From Fulvivirga sediminis (GTDB lineage: Bacteria; Bacteroidota; Bacteroidia; Cytophagales; Cyclobacteriaceae), in the NCBI RefSeq assembly GCF_016757215.1, contig NZ_JAESIY010000009.1, forward strand, positions 62,001 through 126,000: DNA of 64,000 nt, given 5' to 3'. The first letter of the stretch is position 1. The number at the start of each line of letters is the position of its first letter. Below the pieces are notes generated by a model, which worked only from the letters and a program-made list of their open reading frames with translations, was not told where the DNA came from and did no database searches. Positions 27,042 through 36,076 of this stretch are shown piece after piece. Both the position numbers and the translations under genes were made by a program.

Positions 27042-27818
27042 CTATTTGATGCCATTAGCCTTCTTGATATACAACTCAATGGCTCCTGTCATAGAAGGCG
27101 CATTTGGTAAAGGAGCTTCTATATCAAGAATCATATTGGCATCTCTTACAGCTTTTGCAGTAGTGGGGCCAAAAGCCGCCATCCTTGTATTATTCTGCTT
27201 AAAATCCGGAAAATTAACTAACAGTGAATTAATACCTGAAGGACTAAAGAATGCTAAAATGTCGTAGTAAACATCCTCCAAATCAGATAAATCACTTGCT
27301 ACTGTCCTATATATTATTGCCTCCGAAAATTTATAGTCATTGCTAACTAAAAAATCCGGTATGTCATTTTTTCTGATATCAGAGCATGGGAAAAGATATT
27401 TCTCATTCTTATGCTTCTTCAGGATCTCAATAAGATCTCCTGCGGTTCTATGCCCTGTAAATATTTTTCGTTTTCTTATAACGATGTACTTCTGAAGGTA
27501 ATTTGCAGTTTGCTCTGAGATACAAAAATATTTCATATCAGCAGGCATTTCTATTTTTAGATCATTACAGATACTAAAAAAATGGTCTACCGCATTTCTA
27601 CTGGTAAATATAATAGCAGAATGTTTTAGTACATCTATCTTTTGTTGCCTAAACTCTTTTATAGAAACAGGGTCTACCTGAATAAAAGGTCTGAAATCCA
27701 CTTTAATATTATACTTCTCTGCCAGCTTAAAATAAGGTGAATTTTCATCATTAGGCTTTGGCTGAGACACCAGGATACTTTTAACTGGTCGTATCCTATC
27801 TTTCACTTGGTCGGTCAT
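27042..27818 (-). CDS. hemD: Uroporphyrinogen-III synthase
   Basis: About 258 residues. Bilobed HemD fold: KSILVSQPKPNDENSPYF opens the first lobe, then IFTSRNAVDHFF, and in the second lobe FFSPSGINSLLVNFPDF and AAFGPTTAKAVRDAN, all typical of the family. It cyclises hydroxymethylbilane to uroporphyrinogen III in heme synthesis. ATG 27818 chosen over an in-frame TTG four codons out. Follows the DUF4271 gene by about 30 bases; hemW lies nearby in the opposite direction. Confidence 0.9.
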   Translation of the reverse strand: MTDQVKDRIRPVKSILVSQPKPNDENSPYFKLAEKYNIKVDFRPFIQVDPVSIKEFRQQKIDVLKHSAIIFTSRNAVDHFFSICNDLKIEMPADMKYFCISEQTANYLQKYIVIRKRKIFTGHRTAGDLIEILKKHKNEKYLFPCSDIRKNDIPDFLVSNDYKFSEAIIYRTVASDLSDLEDVYYDILAFFSPSGINSLLVNFPDFKQNNTRMAAFGPTTAKAVRDANMILDIEAPLPNAPSMTGAIELYIKKANGIK

Positions 27819-27848
27819 ATCTTCGCGCAACTATTACTTCTTAGATAC

Positions 27849-28973
27849 TCAGAATGGTTGATTAAATCCAAAATACAGAAGCACCACATATGGTACCACT
27901 TCTGTGCCGCAAAGGTATGAAAATAAATGCAAAGTTTTATATGAGCCAGTATTCATTAATCTAAAAAACAAAATAATAACTCTCAAACCCATGATTGTTA
28001 ATAGAATATTAAACAAATTAGTATAATATTCTGGGTTTAAAATGCTAAAACAAAAATAAGAGCCTGCAATTATAATAAAATAAATAGATATGAGTAACAG
28101 GTTTATTCTCATTGAATTATAAAAATGAGAAGATTGAAAAAACCCTAATTTAAATAAACTAGTAAGATTAGTGATCAATAAATATTTAAGCAAAAACCAG
28201 GAAAATGCCAATAATGAAATTTTTAGCATATTAAATAATCCATACCAGAAGCTTTCTGATCTAAATATTGCTACTTCCTGAAAAGTTGCACTTAAATTAA
28301 CGTAGAGCATAAGCAAGACAGCAACCATCAGGCTTAAATAAAAATAGAATAGCAAGTTAACCGGACTTAAGGGCCTACTCTTAAGAAGGTTTTCATCCAA
28401 CTCTCGCACCCCCAGAGCCCTTCTTACCTTAAAGAAATCGTTAAACACCTTTGGATAGGAAGAATACAAAACAGCAAGCAGCGCTAAGAGTATAACCATT
28501 CCAACTATGATCACTTCATTGAATATAGTGCGTTTTCGCTGCTTTATTATGACCAAGTCATTAGATAAAGGAGAAGTAGATGAAGAATCTATTCTCAGAA
28601 TATGGTTATCAATGCCGAATGGATTTAAGTTTTTATTATAGATAGTAAAGTGCATATTCTCACCATAGCGCTCAGCAAGACTATCTATAGCTAACAGCTT
28701 CTTGTTCTTTAATACAAAGCTTAATTGATTATTTATAAATACTGAAAGTTGCTGATCACTTCTGAACAGCACCATGGCGTCTGCATAATCATCAGAATTG
28801 AGATTAAAATGAAGGGTCTTACCGTAATGTTCACCCTTATCAATTACAGGCAAATACCCATTGTCTTCATAAAAATACCAGTCCTGATCAAGATTTCTAA
28901 TCATAGTAGTATCTTGACTGAATGAAAAAATGCTATAATGAGCAAAAAATAGTAATATCAGTAACCGCTTCAA
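27849..28973 (-). CDS. DUF4271 membrane protein
   Basis: 374 residues. Signal peptide (LLILLFFAHYSIFSFSQ), a soluble extracytoplasmic part of about 130 residues, then seven or so membrane helices in the C-terminal 220 residues, the DUF4271 layout that is usually found beside hemD in Bacteroidota. Start is TTG; no ATG precedes the signal peptide. Function unknown; the constant link to hemD suggests a role with heme or membrane assembly but this is not shown. Confidence 0.8.
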   Translation of the reverse strand: MKRLLILLFFAHYSIFSFSQDTTMIRNLDQDWYFYEDNGYLPVIDKGEHYGKTLHFNLNSDDYADAMVLFRSDQQLSVFINNQLSFVLKNKKLLAIDSLAERYGENMHFTIYNKNLNPFGIDNHILRIDSSSTSPLSNDLVIIKQRKRTIFNEVIIVGMVILLALLAVLYSSYPKVFNDFFKVRRALGVRELDENLLKSRPLSPVNLLFYFYLSLMVAVLLMLYVNLSATFQEVAIFRSESFWYGLFNMLKISLLAFSWFLLKYLLITNLTSLFKLGFFQSSHFYNSMRINLLLISIYFIIIAGSYFCFSILNPEYYTNLFNILLTIMGLRVIILFFRLMNTGSYKTLHLFSYLCGTEVVPYVVLLYFGFNQPF

Positions 28974-29003
28974 TTCTCTCTTTATTTATAATTATGCAAT
29001 TTA

Positions 29004-30794
29004 TTAGAATTTAGCCACATAACCGAAATGAAATTTAGAAAGCCTTAAACTTAGTGGCTGGGTGTCACTATGCCCTAAAGCATAGGCCAAATTTAAATGT
29101 CCCTTGCCAGTATATAAATTTAGACCTGCTCCAATACCATAAGGGTAACCTGAAGTATTGCCGTTAGCGCTACTCAACTGCAAGTTTACAAAAGACTGAT
29201 CATAGAAAAGGTACAAAAATGATTCTTCAGCATAATAGAACTCAAATTGCAGGTTAGACAACAAATAATCTGACGCAAAAAAGTTATTTTCATTAAACCC
29301 TCTAAGGGTATTTAAACCTCCCAACCGAAATAAATCATTTAAATAAAGTTTACTCCTATTAATAAGCTTACCTGCTGAAATTTTTTGGCTTAAGCCCAAA
29401 TACCTACCCATCTTAAAATAATAACCAAAATCTAAGTTCAACCTATATTGTATAGATTTTGGAGAGACACTTTGTGCTGTATCTAAAAATGCCAGCCCAT
29501 TTTCCTGTATTTTTTTGCTGCCAACAGCCGCACTTCCTCCTAGATTAACCCCTACTCTTTTGGCTCGATTTAAAGAATAATTCCTATAGTTATAATTTAA
29601 GCCATAGTAAGTTAAATTAAAATCTGCCACCGAATCATTTACAATAGTCTCTGATGTAAATGTCCGAGACGACCGTAGTTCCGTAAAAAAACCAAATTTG
29701 GTTCTCCCTTTATCATAATTGAAATCAATCAGTGCATTTCTATTTATAAAAGTGCTGTCCTCCCTTAAAAGATTGAAACCAAGATTCATATTAATCGGGG
29801 TATTAAATAAGTTAGGGTACCCCACAGCTAAATCGAGCAATTGAGATTCTGGCCTTAGCCTTTGCCATTCAACCTGAAAAGATTTACCTGCTCTAAATAA
29901 ATTTTCTAGTCTCATTTCAAATTGTCCAGTAACCAATAGCTTTCCATCATTTTGGGCATTCGGCAGGAAACCAACCACCCCATCGATGGCATTAGACTTA
30001 TTGTATTTAAGGTTAAGATTGATCCTAGCCTGGTCATTTTGAAATGTAATAACAGGTAACTGCTCCAAATTAAGATATGGAAGTGCCTCTATTTTCTCGG
30101 CGATGCGGGTAACTTCTTTCTGGTTATAACTTTTACCGTAAGTAATACGCAAATATTTGGCCAGCCAAGCAGCCTTAACTGGAACATCAGCATTGATGAT
30201 TAAGCTATCATATGTAATGACAGGGCCGGAATCATAATTTAAAATCGCTTTAACTTTATTGTCTTCAATACCTAGAGAATCAAACCTGATAGAAGCAAAA
30301 GGATAACCGCTATTCTCACTAATAGCTATCACTTTCTTAAAAACATTTTTAATTTCTTTTACTTTAAAAGGCCTTTGTATATAAAACCTTTCTCTAAAAC
30401 CAGCTTTGCTTAAGAGTACCTCAGGTACATTTCCTTCGTCTAAATATGCCCATTCATATACTTTACCTTTATTAATAGTCACACTTAATAATGAATCTTG
30501 CCAATTCAGGTGCTCTACTTTAGCATTTAAATACCCCTCATAAATTAATATTTCTAAAGCAGTTTTAATACTAAGCTGAATCGAAGAGGTATCAGATGCT
30601 GTCATAAGATAAGCGGGAAAATATTTCGATAAATCTGATTTCTCCTCTTCTTCTGAGCTGCTATACTCTATATTATACCTCTGAGCCATTAACTTAGCAG
30701 AATCATTGAACATAGAAATAAGAAATAAACAAATCCCTATTAAAAACCTTAAGTTTGCAGCATATAAATAATAATGGCGGGTATCTACATCCAT
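29004..30794 (-). CDS. BamA/TamA-like (Omp85) outer membrane protein
   Basis: About 596 residues. Signal anchor region (LRFLIGICLFLISMF) ending near KLMAQ, two or three POTRA-like repeats (IQLSIKTALEILIYEGYLNA; FKVKEIKNVFKKVIAISENS; YLRITYGKSYNQKEV) and a C-terminal barrel with LGGLNTLRGFNENNFFAS, close to the Omp85 L6 motif, and a Phe at the very end. Likely inserts or exports outer membrane components. ATG 30794 chosen: it overlaps the 5' end of hemW by 21 bases, and a candidate -7 box (30849-30856) lies upstream of it and downstream of longer start options. Confidence 0.78.
   Translation of the reverse strand: MDVDTRHYYLYAANLRFLIGICLFLISMFNDSAKLMAQRYNIEYSSSEEEEKSDLSKYFPAYLMTASDTSSIQLSIKTALEILIYEGYLNAKVEHLNWQDSLLSVTINKGKVYEWAYLDEGNVPEVLLSKAGFRERFYIQRPFKVKEIKNVFKKVIAISENSGYPFASIRFDSLGIEDNKVKAILNYDSGPVITYDSLIINADVPVKAAWLAKYLRITYGKSYNQKEVTRIAEKIEALPYLNLEQLPVITFQNDQARINLNLKYNKSNAIDGVVGFLPNAQNDGKLLVTGQFEMRLENLFRAGKSFQVEWQRLRPESQLLDLAVGYPNLFNTPINMNLGFNLLREDSTFINRNALIDFNYDKGRTKFGFFTELRSSRTFTSETIVNDSVADFNLTYYGLNYNYRNYSLNRAKRVGVNLGGSAAVGSKKIQENGLAFLDTAQSVSPKSIQYRLNLDFGYYFKMGRYLGLSQKISAGKLINRSKLYLNDLFRLGGLNTLRGFNENNFFASDYLLSNLQFEFYYAEESFLYLFYDQSFVNLQLSSANGNTSGYPYGIGAGLNLYTGKGHLNLAYALGHSDTQPLSLRLSKFHFGYVAKF
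30750..30757 (+). promoter_or_regulatory. -7 element of the hemW promoter
   Basis: Reads TAAGTTTG, an exact TAnnTTTG match, 16 bases ahead of the hemW ATG, implying a leader of about 10 bases. It lies inside the signal-peptide codons of the divergent outer membrane protein gene. Confidence 0.45.
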
Positions 30795-31898
30795 ATTCCT
30801 TTTTGTAAGCAGGCATGTTATTACTGCGACTTTCATTTCAGTACAAATCAAAAATATGTGAATGAAATGACAGTGGCTCTATGCGAAGAAATAAAATTAC
30901 GGCAGAATTACCTCGAAAGAGAGCCTATTAATACGGTTTATTTCGGAGGAGGCACACCTTCAATACTGAGCAAAGACAACCTGTCTTCAATTCTTGAGAC
31001 TATTCACAAATATTTCAGTGTGAATCATGATGCTGAAATTACGTTAGAAGCTAACCCTGATGATCTGAATTCAGAAAAATTAAGAGATCTCTATGGGCTT
31101 GGAGTAAACCGACTAAGCATAGGTATTCAATCTTTTAAGGAAGAGGTTCTTCATTTTCTGAATCGTGCTCATAACCGCAAACAGGCCCTAAACTCCGTTA
31201 GTGAGGCAAGAAATATTGGCTTCAACAATATAAGTATTGATCTCATTTATGGAATTCCTATTAATAGCCATGAAGATTGGGAAAATGATCTCCACGAGAT
31301 AACGAAGATCAAACCTGAACATATTTCTTCTTATTGCTTAACTATTGAGCCAAAAACTGTATTTGGGCACAGAGCAAAAATGGGCACTCTTTCTCTCAAA
31401 GGAGAAGATTTTGAAGCAAGGCAATATGAATTACTGATCGAGAAGTTAAAAAGCATAGGTTATGAGCACTATGAAGTTTCCAATTTTTGCCTTCCAGGCA
31501 TGCATTCCAAACATAACTCAAGCTATTGGAAACAAGCAAAATATTTAGGTATAGGTCCTGGTGCGCATTCATATAACGGAGCTAGCAGACAGTTTAATGT
31601 TACAAACAACCATAAATACATATCTTCACTCTACAAAGACAATATTCCCACACAACAGGAAGTTTTAAGTAGAGAAGACAAGGTGAATGAGTATCTTCTT
31701 ACGGGGTTAAGAACAATTTGGGGAGTAGATCTTGATTATTTAAAAGATAATTACGATTATGATTTGAAGAAACTCAAGGGTTCTTACGTTAATAACTTGA
31801 TTGATAATAGGTTTGCCACTTTAGATGCAAATGATCTTAAACTGACCGAAGAGGGTCTTTTACTTGCAGATGAAATATCTGCATCATTATTTATTTAA
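30774..31898 (+). CDS. hemW: Heme chaperone HemW, radical SAM family
   Basis: 374 residues. Radical SAM cluster motif CKQACYYC (Cys11, 15, 18) in the HemW/HemN context IYIHIPFC, the glycine-rich TVYFGGGTPS, and LSIGIQSF. The shortness and the lack of a fourth Cys of the CxxxCxxC-x-C type favour HemW (heme insertion chaperone) over true coproporphyrinogen dehydrogenase HemN. ATG start; its 5' end overlaps the divergent Omp85 gene. Cytoplasmic. Confidence 0.9.
   Translation: MAGIYIHIPFCKQACYYCDFHFSTNQKYVNEMTVALCEEIKLRQNYLEREPINTVYFGGGTPSILSKDNLSSILETIHKYFSVNHDAEITLEANPDDLNSEKLRDLYGLGVNRLSIGIQSFKEEVLHFLNRAHNRKQALNSVSEARNIGFNNISIDLIYGIPINSHEDWENDLHEITKIKPEHISSYCLTIEPKTVFGHRAKMGTLSLKGEDFEARQYELLIEKLKSIGYEHYEVSNFCLPGMHSKHNSSYWKQAKYLGIGPGAHSYNGASRQFNVTNNHKYISSLYKDNIPTQQEVLSREDKVNEYLLTGLRTIWGVDLDYLKDNYDYDLKKLKGSYVNNLIDNRFATLDANDLKLTEEGLLLADEISASLFI
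30849..30856 (-). promoter_or_regulatory. -7 element for the Omp85-DUF4271-hemD operon
   Basis: Reads TATTTTTG on the minus strand, an exact TAnnTTTG match, about 55 bases ahead of the ATG at 30794. It sits within the hemW coding region. No obvious -33 TTG, so the call is tentative. Confidence 0.35.
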
Positions 31899-32027
31899 AA
31901 AGATGATCCAGGCTCTTTATTATTTTAAATAATGATGTTAACTTTCTCAGGTGTGTATAGCATCACTCAAACAATTCTGGAATAAAATAAGTATTTATAA
32001 CCCTTTATTTGCCCAATATATTCGAAG

Positions 32028-32402
32028 ATGGACAGCGAGGAAAAAAAAGCATACCTTCTACTTAAATCAGTTATCTTTCATTATCACGGCTTAGATGATG
32101 AAGAGAAGAAAAATCTTGAGGAAAGCACGGCTGAACTAGATGGGCATGAAGAAATGCAATGGGTAAATGATTTCATTGCGGAAGATTACTTCAACTCCTT
32201 TGACAGGGCCAGAAACTATCTTAATGATATTATTGGTAATTACCCAAAAGACAAGCGTGTTTTCTATATTGATATGGTATGGAAAGCTAACAACCTAAAA
32301 GGTTATGTAACCGAACTAGAAGCCACGGCCATGTTACAACTGGCCCGTGACTGGCATGTAGAAGAAGATTTAATCAATATTTTGAGAAGTAGTAACGCCT
32401 AA
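32028..32402 (+). CDS. Small acidic helical protein, possibly TerB-like
   Basis: 124 residues, all-helical by composition, strongly acidic at the N-terminus (DDEEKKNLEES). The pattern of a central YFNSFDRARNYLND helix and a final ATAMLQLARDWHVEEDLI helix recalls the TerB fold, but no metal-binding residues can be assigned by eye. No signal or membrane segment. ATG start. Convergent with the LytTR regulator, 11 bases between stops. Function unknown. Confidence 0.6.
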   Translation: MDSEEKKAYLLLKSVIFHYHGLDDEEKKNLEESTAELDGHEEMQWVNDFIAEDYFNSFDRARNYLNDIIGNYPKDKRVFYIDMVWKANNLKGYVTELEATAMLQLARDWHVEEDLINILRSSNA

Positions 32403-32413
32403 TTTCTCATTCA

Positions 32414-33139
32414 TTAAAGGCTCATCATTTCTTTAAACTTAGCAGCCTGTCTCCTGCTTACTTCTACTTTATCCCCTCCCTTCAGTTTTACCATAAGACC
32501 TCCATTAAACCAGGGCTCTATGCTATCTACCCAGCTCAGATTAACTATATGCTTTCTACTGGCTCTAAAAAAACTACGAGCATCCAATTTTTCATCTAAG
32601 GCATTTAATGATTTATGAATCATAGGCTTATTATTATCAAAATAAACCTTTATATAGTTACCATCAGACTCAAAAAGCCTTACTTCAGAAAGCCTCACGA
32701 ACCAGCATTTGTCTCCATCTTTTACAAATACCTGATCGGTAAGAGACAGCCTTTTTACATCTTCCTCTTCTTCCCTCTCTTTAGGCTTCAAAGGTTTTGA
32801 GAAAAGCTTATTTAAGCTTTCGTTTAATCTCTCTGTTTGAATTGGCTTAAGCAGATAATCTAATGCATTCACCTCAAAGGCCTTAAGAGCAAACTCATCA
32901 TAAGCAGTTGTGAAAATCACCTGAGGAACATTGTCAAGCATTTCCAAAAGCTCAAACCCTGTTTTTCCAGGCATTTGTATATCAAGAAAAAGCAAATCTG
33001 GCTGCAGGGTATTGATCATTTCGTAAGCCTCATCAGCGTTCGCTGCCTCACCTACAATTTCAACCCTGCTATAGTCCTTTAGTAAATTAATCAGTTCCTT
33101 ACGCGCAAGTCGTTCATCATCTATAATTAATGCCTTCAT
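32414..33139 (-). CDS. LytTR-family response regulator
   Basis: 241 residues. Receiver domain with acidic pocket D7/D8, phospho-accepting Asp53 (LLFLDIQMP) and Lys near 103 (DYLLKP); C-terminal LytTR DNA-binding domain (about 138-240; FFRASRKHIVNLSWVD). LytTR proteins bind pairs of direct repeats about two helical turns apart. ATG overlaps the kinase stop by one base (TAATG), so kinase and regulator are a two-component pair. Confidence 0.93.
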   Translation of the reverse strand: MKALIIDDERLARKELINLLKDYSRVEIVGEAANADEAYEMINTLQPDLLFLDIQMPGKTGFELLEMLDNVPQVIFTTAYDEFALKAFEVNALDYLLKPIQTERLNESLNKLFSKPLKPKEREEEEDVKRLSLTDQVFVKDGDKCWFVRLSEVRLFESDGNYIKVYFDNNKPMIHKSLNALDEKLDARSFFRASRKHIVNLSWVDSIEPWFNGGLMVKLKGGDKVEVSRRQAAKFKEMMSL

Positions 33140-34185
33140 TATTTGGGTATTACTAATTCTGTTATAACAATATTTTCAGACTCATTACTAACTTTCAAGT
33201 ACGCCTCATCTCCATACAAAAGGTTCAGTCTCTTTCTTGTATTCTTGAGCCCTAAGCCTGGTTTATTTTCATTCTCAGGCATTGAAACTTCTTCTTCCAG
33301 CTGTAGTTGTCCGCTATTTCTAATTTGTACTTTTAACTGTGAATCAGATATAAAAGTTTTCAAATGAATAATTCCACCTTCCTTCAGCTTCGAAATACCA
33401 TGCTTAATGCCGTTTTCCACCAAAGTTTGCAACATCAATGGTGGAACCAGAAACTCATAGGACTCAGGGTGAATATCAAATTTCACACAAAGTCTTTCTT
33501 CAAAACGAATACTCTCCAAACTTAAATAATCTCTGACGGTATTAAACTCATCTTCAAATTTAGTAAGTCGTTTCTTATCAGATATCAAAGAATTTCGAAG
33601 AATATTGGAAAGCTGCGTAATGGCATTTTTAGATTTCAACGGATTCTCATCCACCAAAGCACGAATACTATTCAAAGCATTAAATATAAAGTGCGGATTA
33701 AGCTGAGATTTTAAATTATTAAGTTCAATTTCATGCAGAGCGGCTTCGTGTTGAAGCGAAATGTTGTATTTTTCAAAATAGTGGTAGATAAAATAGAGCA
33801 CTGCCCACACAAAGAATATTAAAGCAAATGTACAGCTAAGAGATACTACTTTATAAATATCAAAAAGCATGGACGGGTTATACATATTAAAAATAGAGCT
33901 AACCAAAAGTCTCGCTCCATATACCAGAAACCCCAAAAAGAACACTGAAAAGATAATTCTTGGGATGAGACTGGGCATACGCATAATCAACCAGCCCTGA
34001 CCTACTATTATATTTCTAAAAATATGACTGAATATAAAAAAGATAAGTGCTTCTATAATCCAGAAAACTACTTGAGAAGTATGTACATTCTTACCTTCAA
34101 AGAGTATAAAGCCGAATATCTGAACAACGGCATAGAATATCCATCCGCCAATCTGTAAGACCCAATATAGTTTATGCTTATTCAA
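33139..34185 (-). CDS. LytS/YehU-type sensor histidine kinase
   Basis: 348 residues. Four membrane helices in the first 135 residues without a large outer domain, a short coiled coil, then the His_kinase motif QLNPHFIFNALNSIRAL with His165 and a HATPase domain (VENGIKHGISKL, GLGLKNTRKRLNLLYG). Start is TTG; no ATG is available ahead of the first helix. Lies about 90 bases after the small membrane protein that follows NDH-2. Signal unknown. Confidence 0.92.
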   Translation of the reverse strand: MNKHKLYWVLQIGGWIFYAVVQIFGFILFEGKNVHTSQVVFWIIEALIFFIFSHIFRNIIVGQGWLIMRMPSLIPRIIFSVFFLGFLVYGARLLVSSIFNMYNPSMLFDIYKVVSLSCTFALIFFVWAVLYFIYHYFEKYNISLQHEAALHEIELNNLKSQLNPHFIFNALNSIRALVDENPLKSKNAITQLSNILRNSLISDKKRLTKFEDEFNTVRDYLSLESIRFEERLCVKFDIHPESYEFLVPPLMLQTLVENGIKHGISKLKEGGIIHLKTFISDSQLKVQIRNSGQLQLEEEVSMPENENKPGLGLKNTRKRLNLLYGDEAYLKVSNESENIVITELVIPK

Positions 34186-34275
34186 TCTGCCTCCCGTTCT
34201 GATTAGTAAAAATAACCAATATTTACTGCTCTAAGCATATTATTATACCAAAGGAAGGATAATATCACTAATGGA

Positions 34276-34524
34276 CTAGCTCTCGGTTTGTATCAGAAAT
34301 AAAAAGAGTAAGCCAGCCATAATAATCAGTATCCAGGAGACACTATTGAGCAGGCGACTGTAGCCAACCGGCAAGGCCTTGTTTTTAATTAGCCCCATTA
34401 CTATAAAAGCCATACCTGCTGTAATATACAGGCTGAATTCCCAATAATCCTGCCTGTATATTTGATATATCGCAAATAAAAGCATTGCCACACCTACTAA
34501 GTATTGTGTAATGGCTTTTTTCAT
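34276..34524 (-). CDS. Small membrane protein after NDH-2
   Basis: 82 residues, three hydrophobic segments (about 5-20, 29-45, 60-79), no recognisable motif. Begins one base after the NDH-2 stop, so almost certainly co-translated with it. Might assist the dehydrogenase or be a general membrane protein; no function can be named. Confidence 0.6.
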   Translation of the reverse strand: MKKAITQYLVGVAMLLFAIYQIYRQDYWEFSLYITAGMAFIVMGLIKNKALPVGYSRLLNSVSWILIIMAGLLFLFLIQTES

Positions 34525-34525
34525 T

Positions 34526-35836
34526 CTACTCTTTAATTTTATTTCTAGGAATAAATTTACGTATTATCAGTCTTGTACCTTTATCATAGGTGAAATAATT
34601 CCAAACCCAATTACTAAATACTATTAGTCTATTTCTAAACCCAATTATAGATATAAGATGAACAAACATCCAAATGAGCCATGCAAAAAAACCTCCTAAT
34701 CTAATCTTACCCATATCTACCACTGCCTTATTTCTACCGATAGTAGCCATAGATCCTTTATCATTATATTTGAACTCTTTCAATGTTTTACCTTGAAGAC
34801 TTCTTTTAATGTTAGCAGCCAGGTTGGTTCCCTGCTGAATAGCTACAGGGGCCAACATAGGGTGACCTTTAGGATAACTAGAATCATTTTTCATTAGCGC
34901 GATATCTCCGATTGCATAAACATTCTCCGCACCCTCAATCATGTTATATGCATCTACCTTTATACGGCCACGCTCAATCATATCATCTTCAAGCCCATCA
35001 GGATAATTACCTTGAACACCTGCTGCCCAAATAAGAGTGCTTGTTTTTATTTCCCCTCCATTATTCAGCTTGGCCACCTTGCCATCATAAGAAGTCACAA
35101 GAGTGCTGAGTTTCACATCAACATCAAACTTTTTTAAATATTTCAGCGCCTTCTTCGATGCAAAGGGAGACATAGCTGCCAGCAACCTATCTGTACCCTC
35201 CAAAAGAGTAATATTCATCTTGCCAAAGTCCAACTCAGGATAATCTGATGGCAAAATATTAGTTTTAAGCTCGCCTAAGGCTCCTGCCACTTCAACACCA
35301 GTGGGGCCACCTCCTACAATAGTAAGGTTCATCATAGACTCCAACTTACTCTGATCTGTAGTGATATTAGCCTCCTCAAAATTTTGAAGAATATGGCTTC
35401 TGAGATCAAGTGCTTGTGGAATTTGTTTCAAAGGAAAAGCATGACTCATTATAGACTCATTCCCAAAATAGTTCGTCTTAGAACCGGTAGCGATTACCAG
35501 GTAGTCATACGACATATCTCCTATCTCAGTAGTAATATACTTTTCTTTATATTGAATGGAGTAGACTTCTGCCATTCTAAAGAAAAAATTACTTACGGGC
35601 TCCAACTGCTTCCTTAGCGGATCTGCAATTGAATCTGGTTCTAGCCCCGCCGTAGCCACCTGATACAGCAAGGGCTGAAATGTGTGATAATTATTCCTGT
35701 CAAATAATACAATCTGTAAAGGTTGCTTACTTAACTTCTTAATCAATTTTACACCTGCAAAGCCTCCTCCAATCACTATTAAGCGTGGATGATCTGATGC
35801 AGGTATAGGGATTTTTTTTTCTCTTACCTCATTCAT
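34526..35836 (-). CDS. ndh: Type II NADH dehydrogenase (NDH-2-like)
   Basis: 436 residues. FAD-binding GxGxxG (LIVIGGGFAGVKLIKKL, about 20-36), NAD-binding GGGPTGVEVAGAL (about 174-186) and the second FAD motif VYAIGDIALM. The C-terminus has a hydrophobic stretch (FFAWLIWMFVHLISIIGF) and amphipathic tail that hold NDH-2 enzymes on the inner membrane face. Oxidises NADH and reduces quinone without pumping protons. ATG start; the next gene is one base away. Confidence 0.88.
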   Translation of the reverse strand: MNEVREKKIPIPASDHPRLIVIGGGFAGVKLIKKLSKQPLQIVLFDRNNYHTFQPLLYQVATAGLEPDSIADPLRKQLEPVSNFFFRMAEVYSIQYKEKYITTEIGDMSYDYLVIATGSKTNYFGNESIMSHAFPLKQIPQALDLRSHILQNFEEANITTDQSKLESMMNLTIVGGGPTGVEVAGALGELKTNILPSDYPELDFGKMNITLLEGTDRLLAAMSPFASKKALKYLKKFDVDVKLSTLVTSYDGKVAKLNNGGEIKTSTLIWAAGVQGNYPDGLEDDMIERGRIKVDAYNMIEGAENVYAIGDIALMKNDSSYPKGHPMLAPVAIQQGTNLAANIKRSLQGKTLKEFKYNDKGSMATIGRNKAVVDMGKIRLGGFFAWLIWMFVHLISIIGFRNRLIVFSNWVWNYFTYDKGTRLIIRKFIPRNKIKE

Positions 35837-36003
35837 AATTAAATAGTCTTAAACCCTACGCAATATTAACTGTGGGGGGCATAAATAAATAGTAACGCGT
35901 GTGTTTATTTCTTTTTTATTCAGAGGAACTCTTTTTAGAAATTATTCCTTATAAAGATAAGCAATAATTCATAGTTGATAATTTTCAAGGTTTTGGTTGA
36001 ATG

Positions 36004-36029
36004 AAAATGCCGCTTCTCAGCGGCATTTT
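36004..36029 (-). terminator. Intrinsic terminator after uvrA
   Basis: Eleven-base arms (36004-36014 and 36019-36029; core ATGCCGC/GCGGCAT) with a 4-base loop. On the minus strand the stem ends in TTTT followed by CATTC. It lies 48 bases past the uvrA stop. Confidence 0.75.
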
Positions 36030-36076
36030 TGCTTTTCTTTCATTTAAAGTAACTTTAAAAAGAGCTACACAATACT

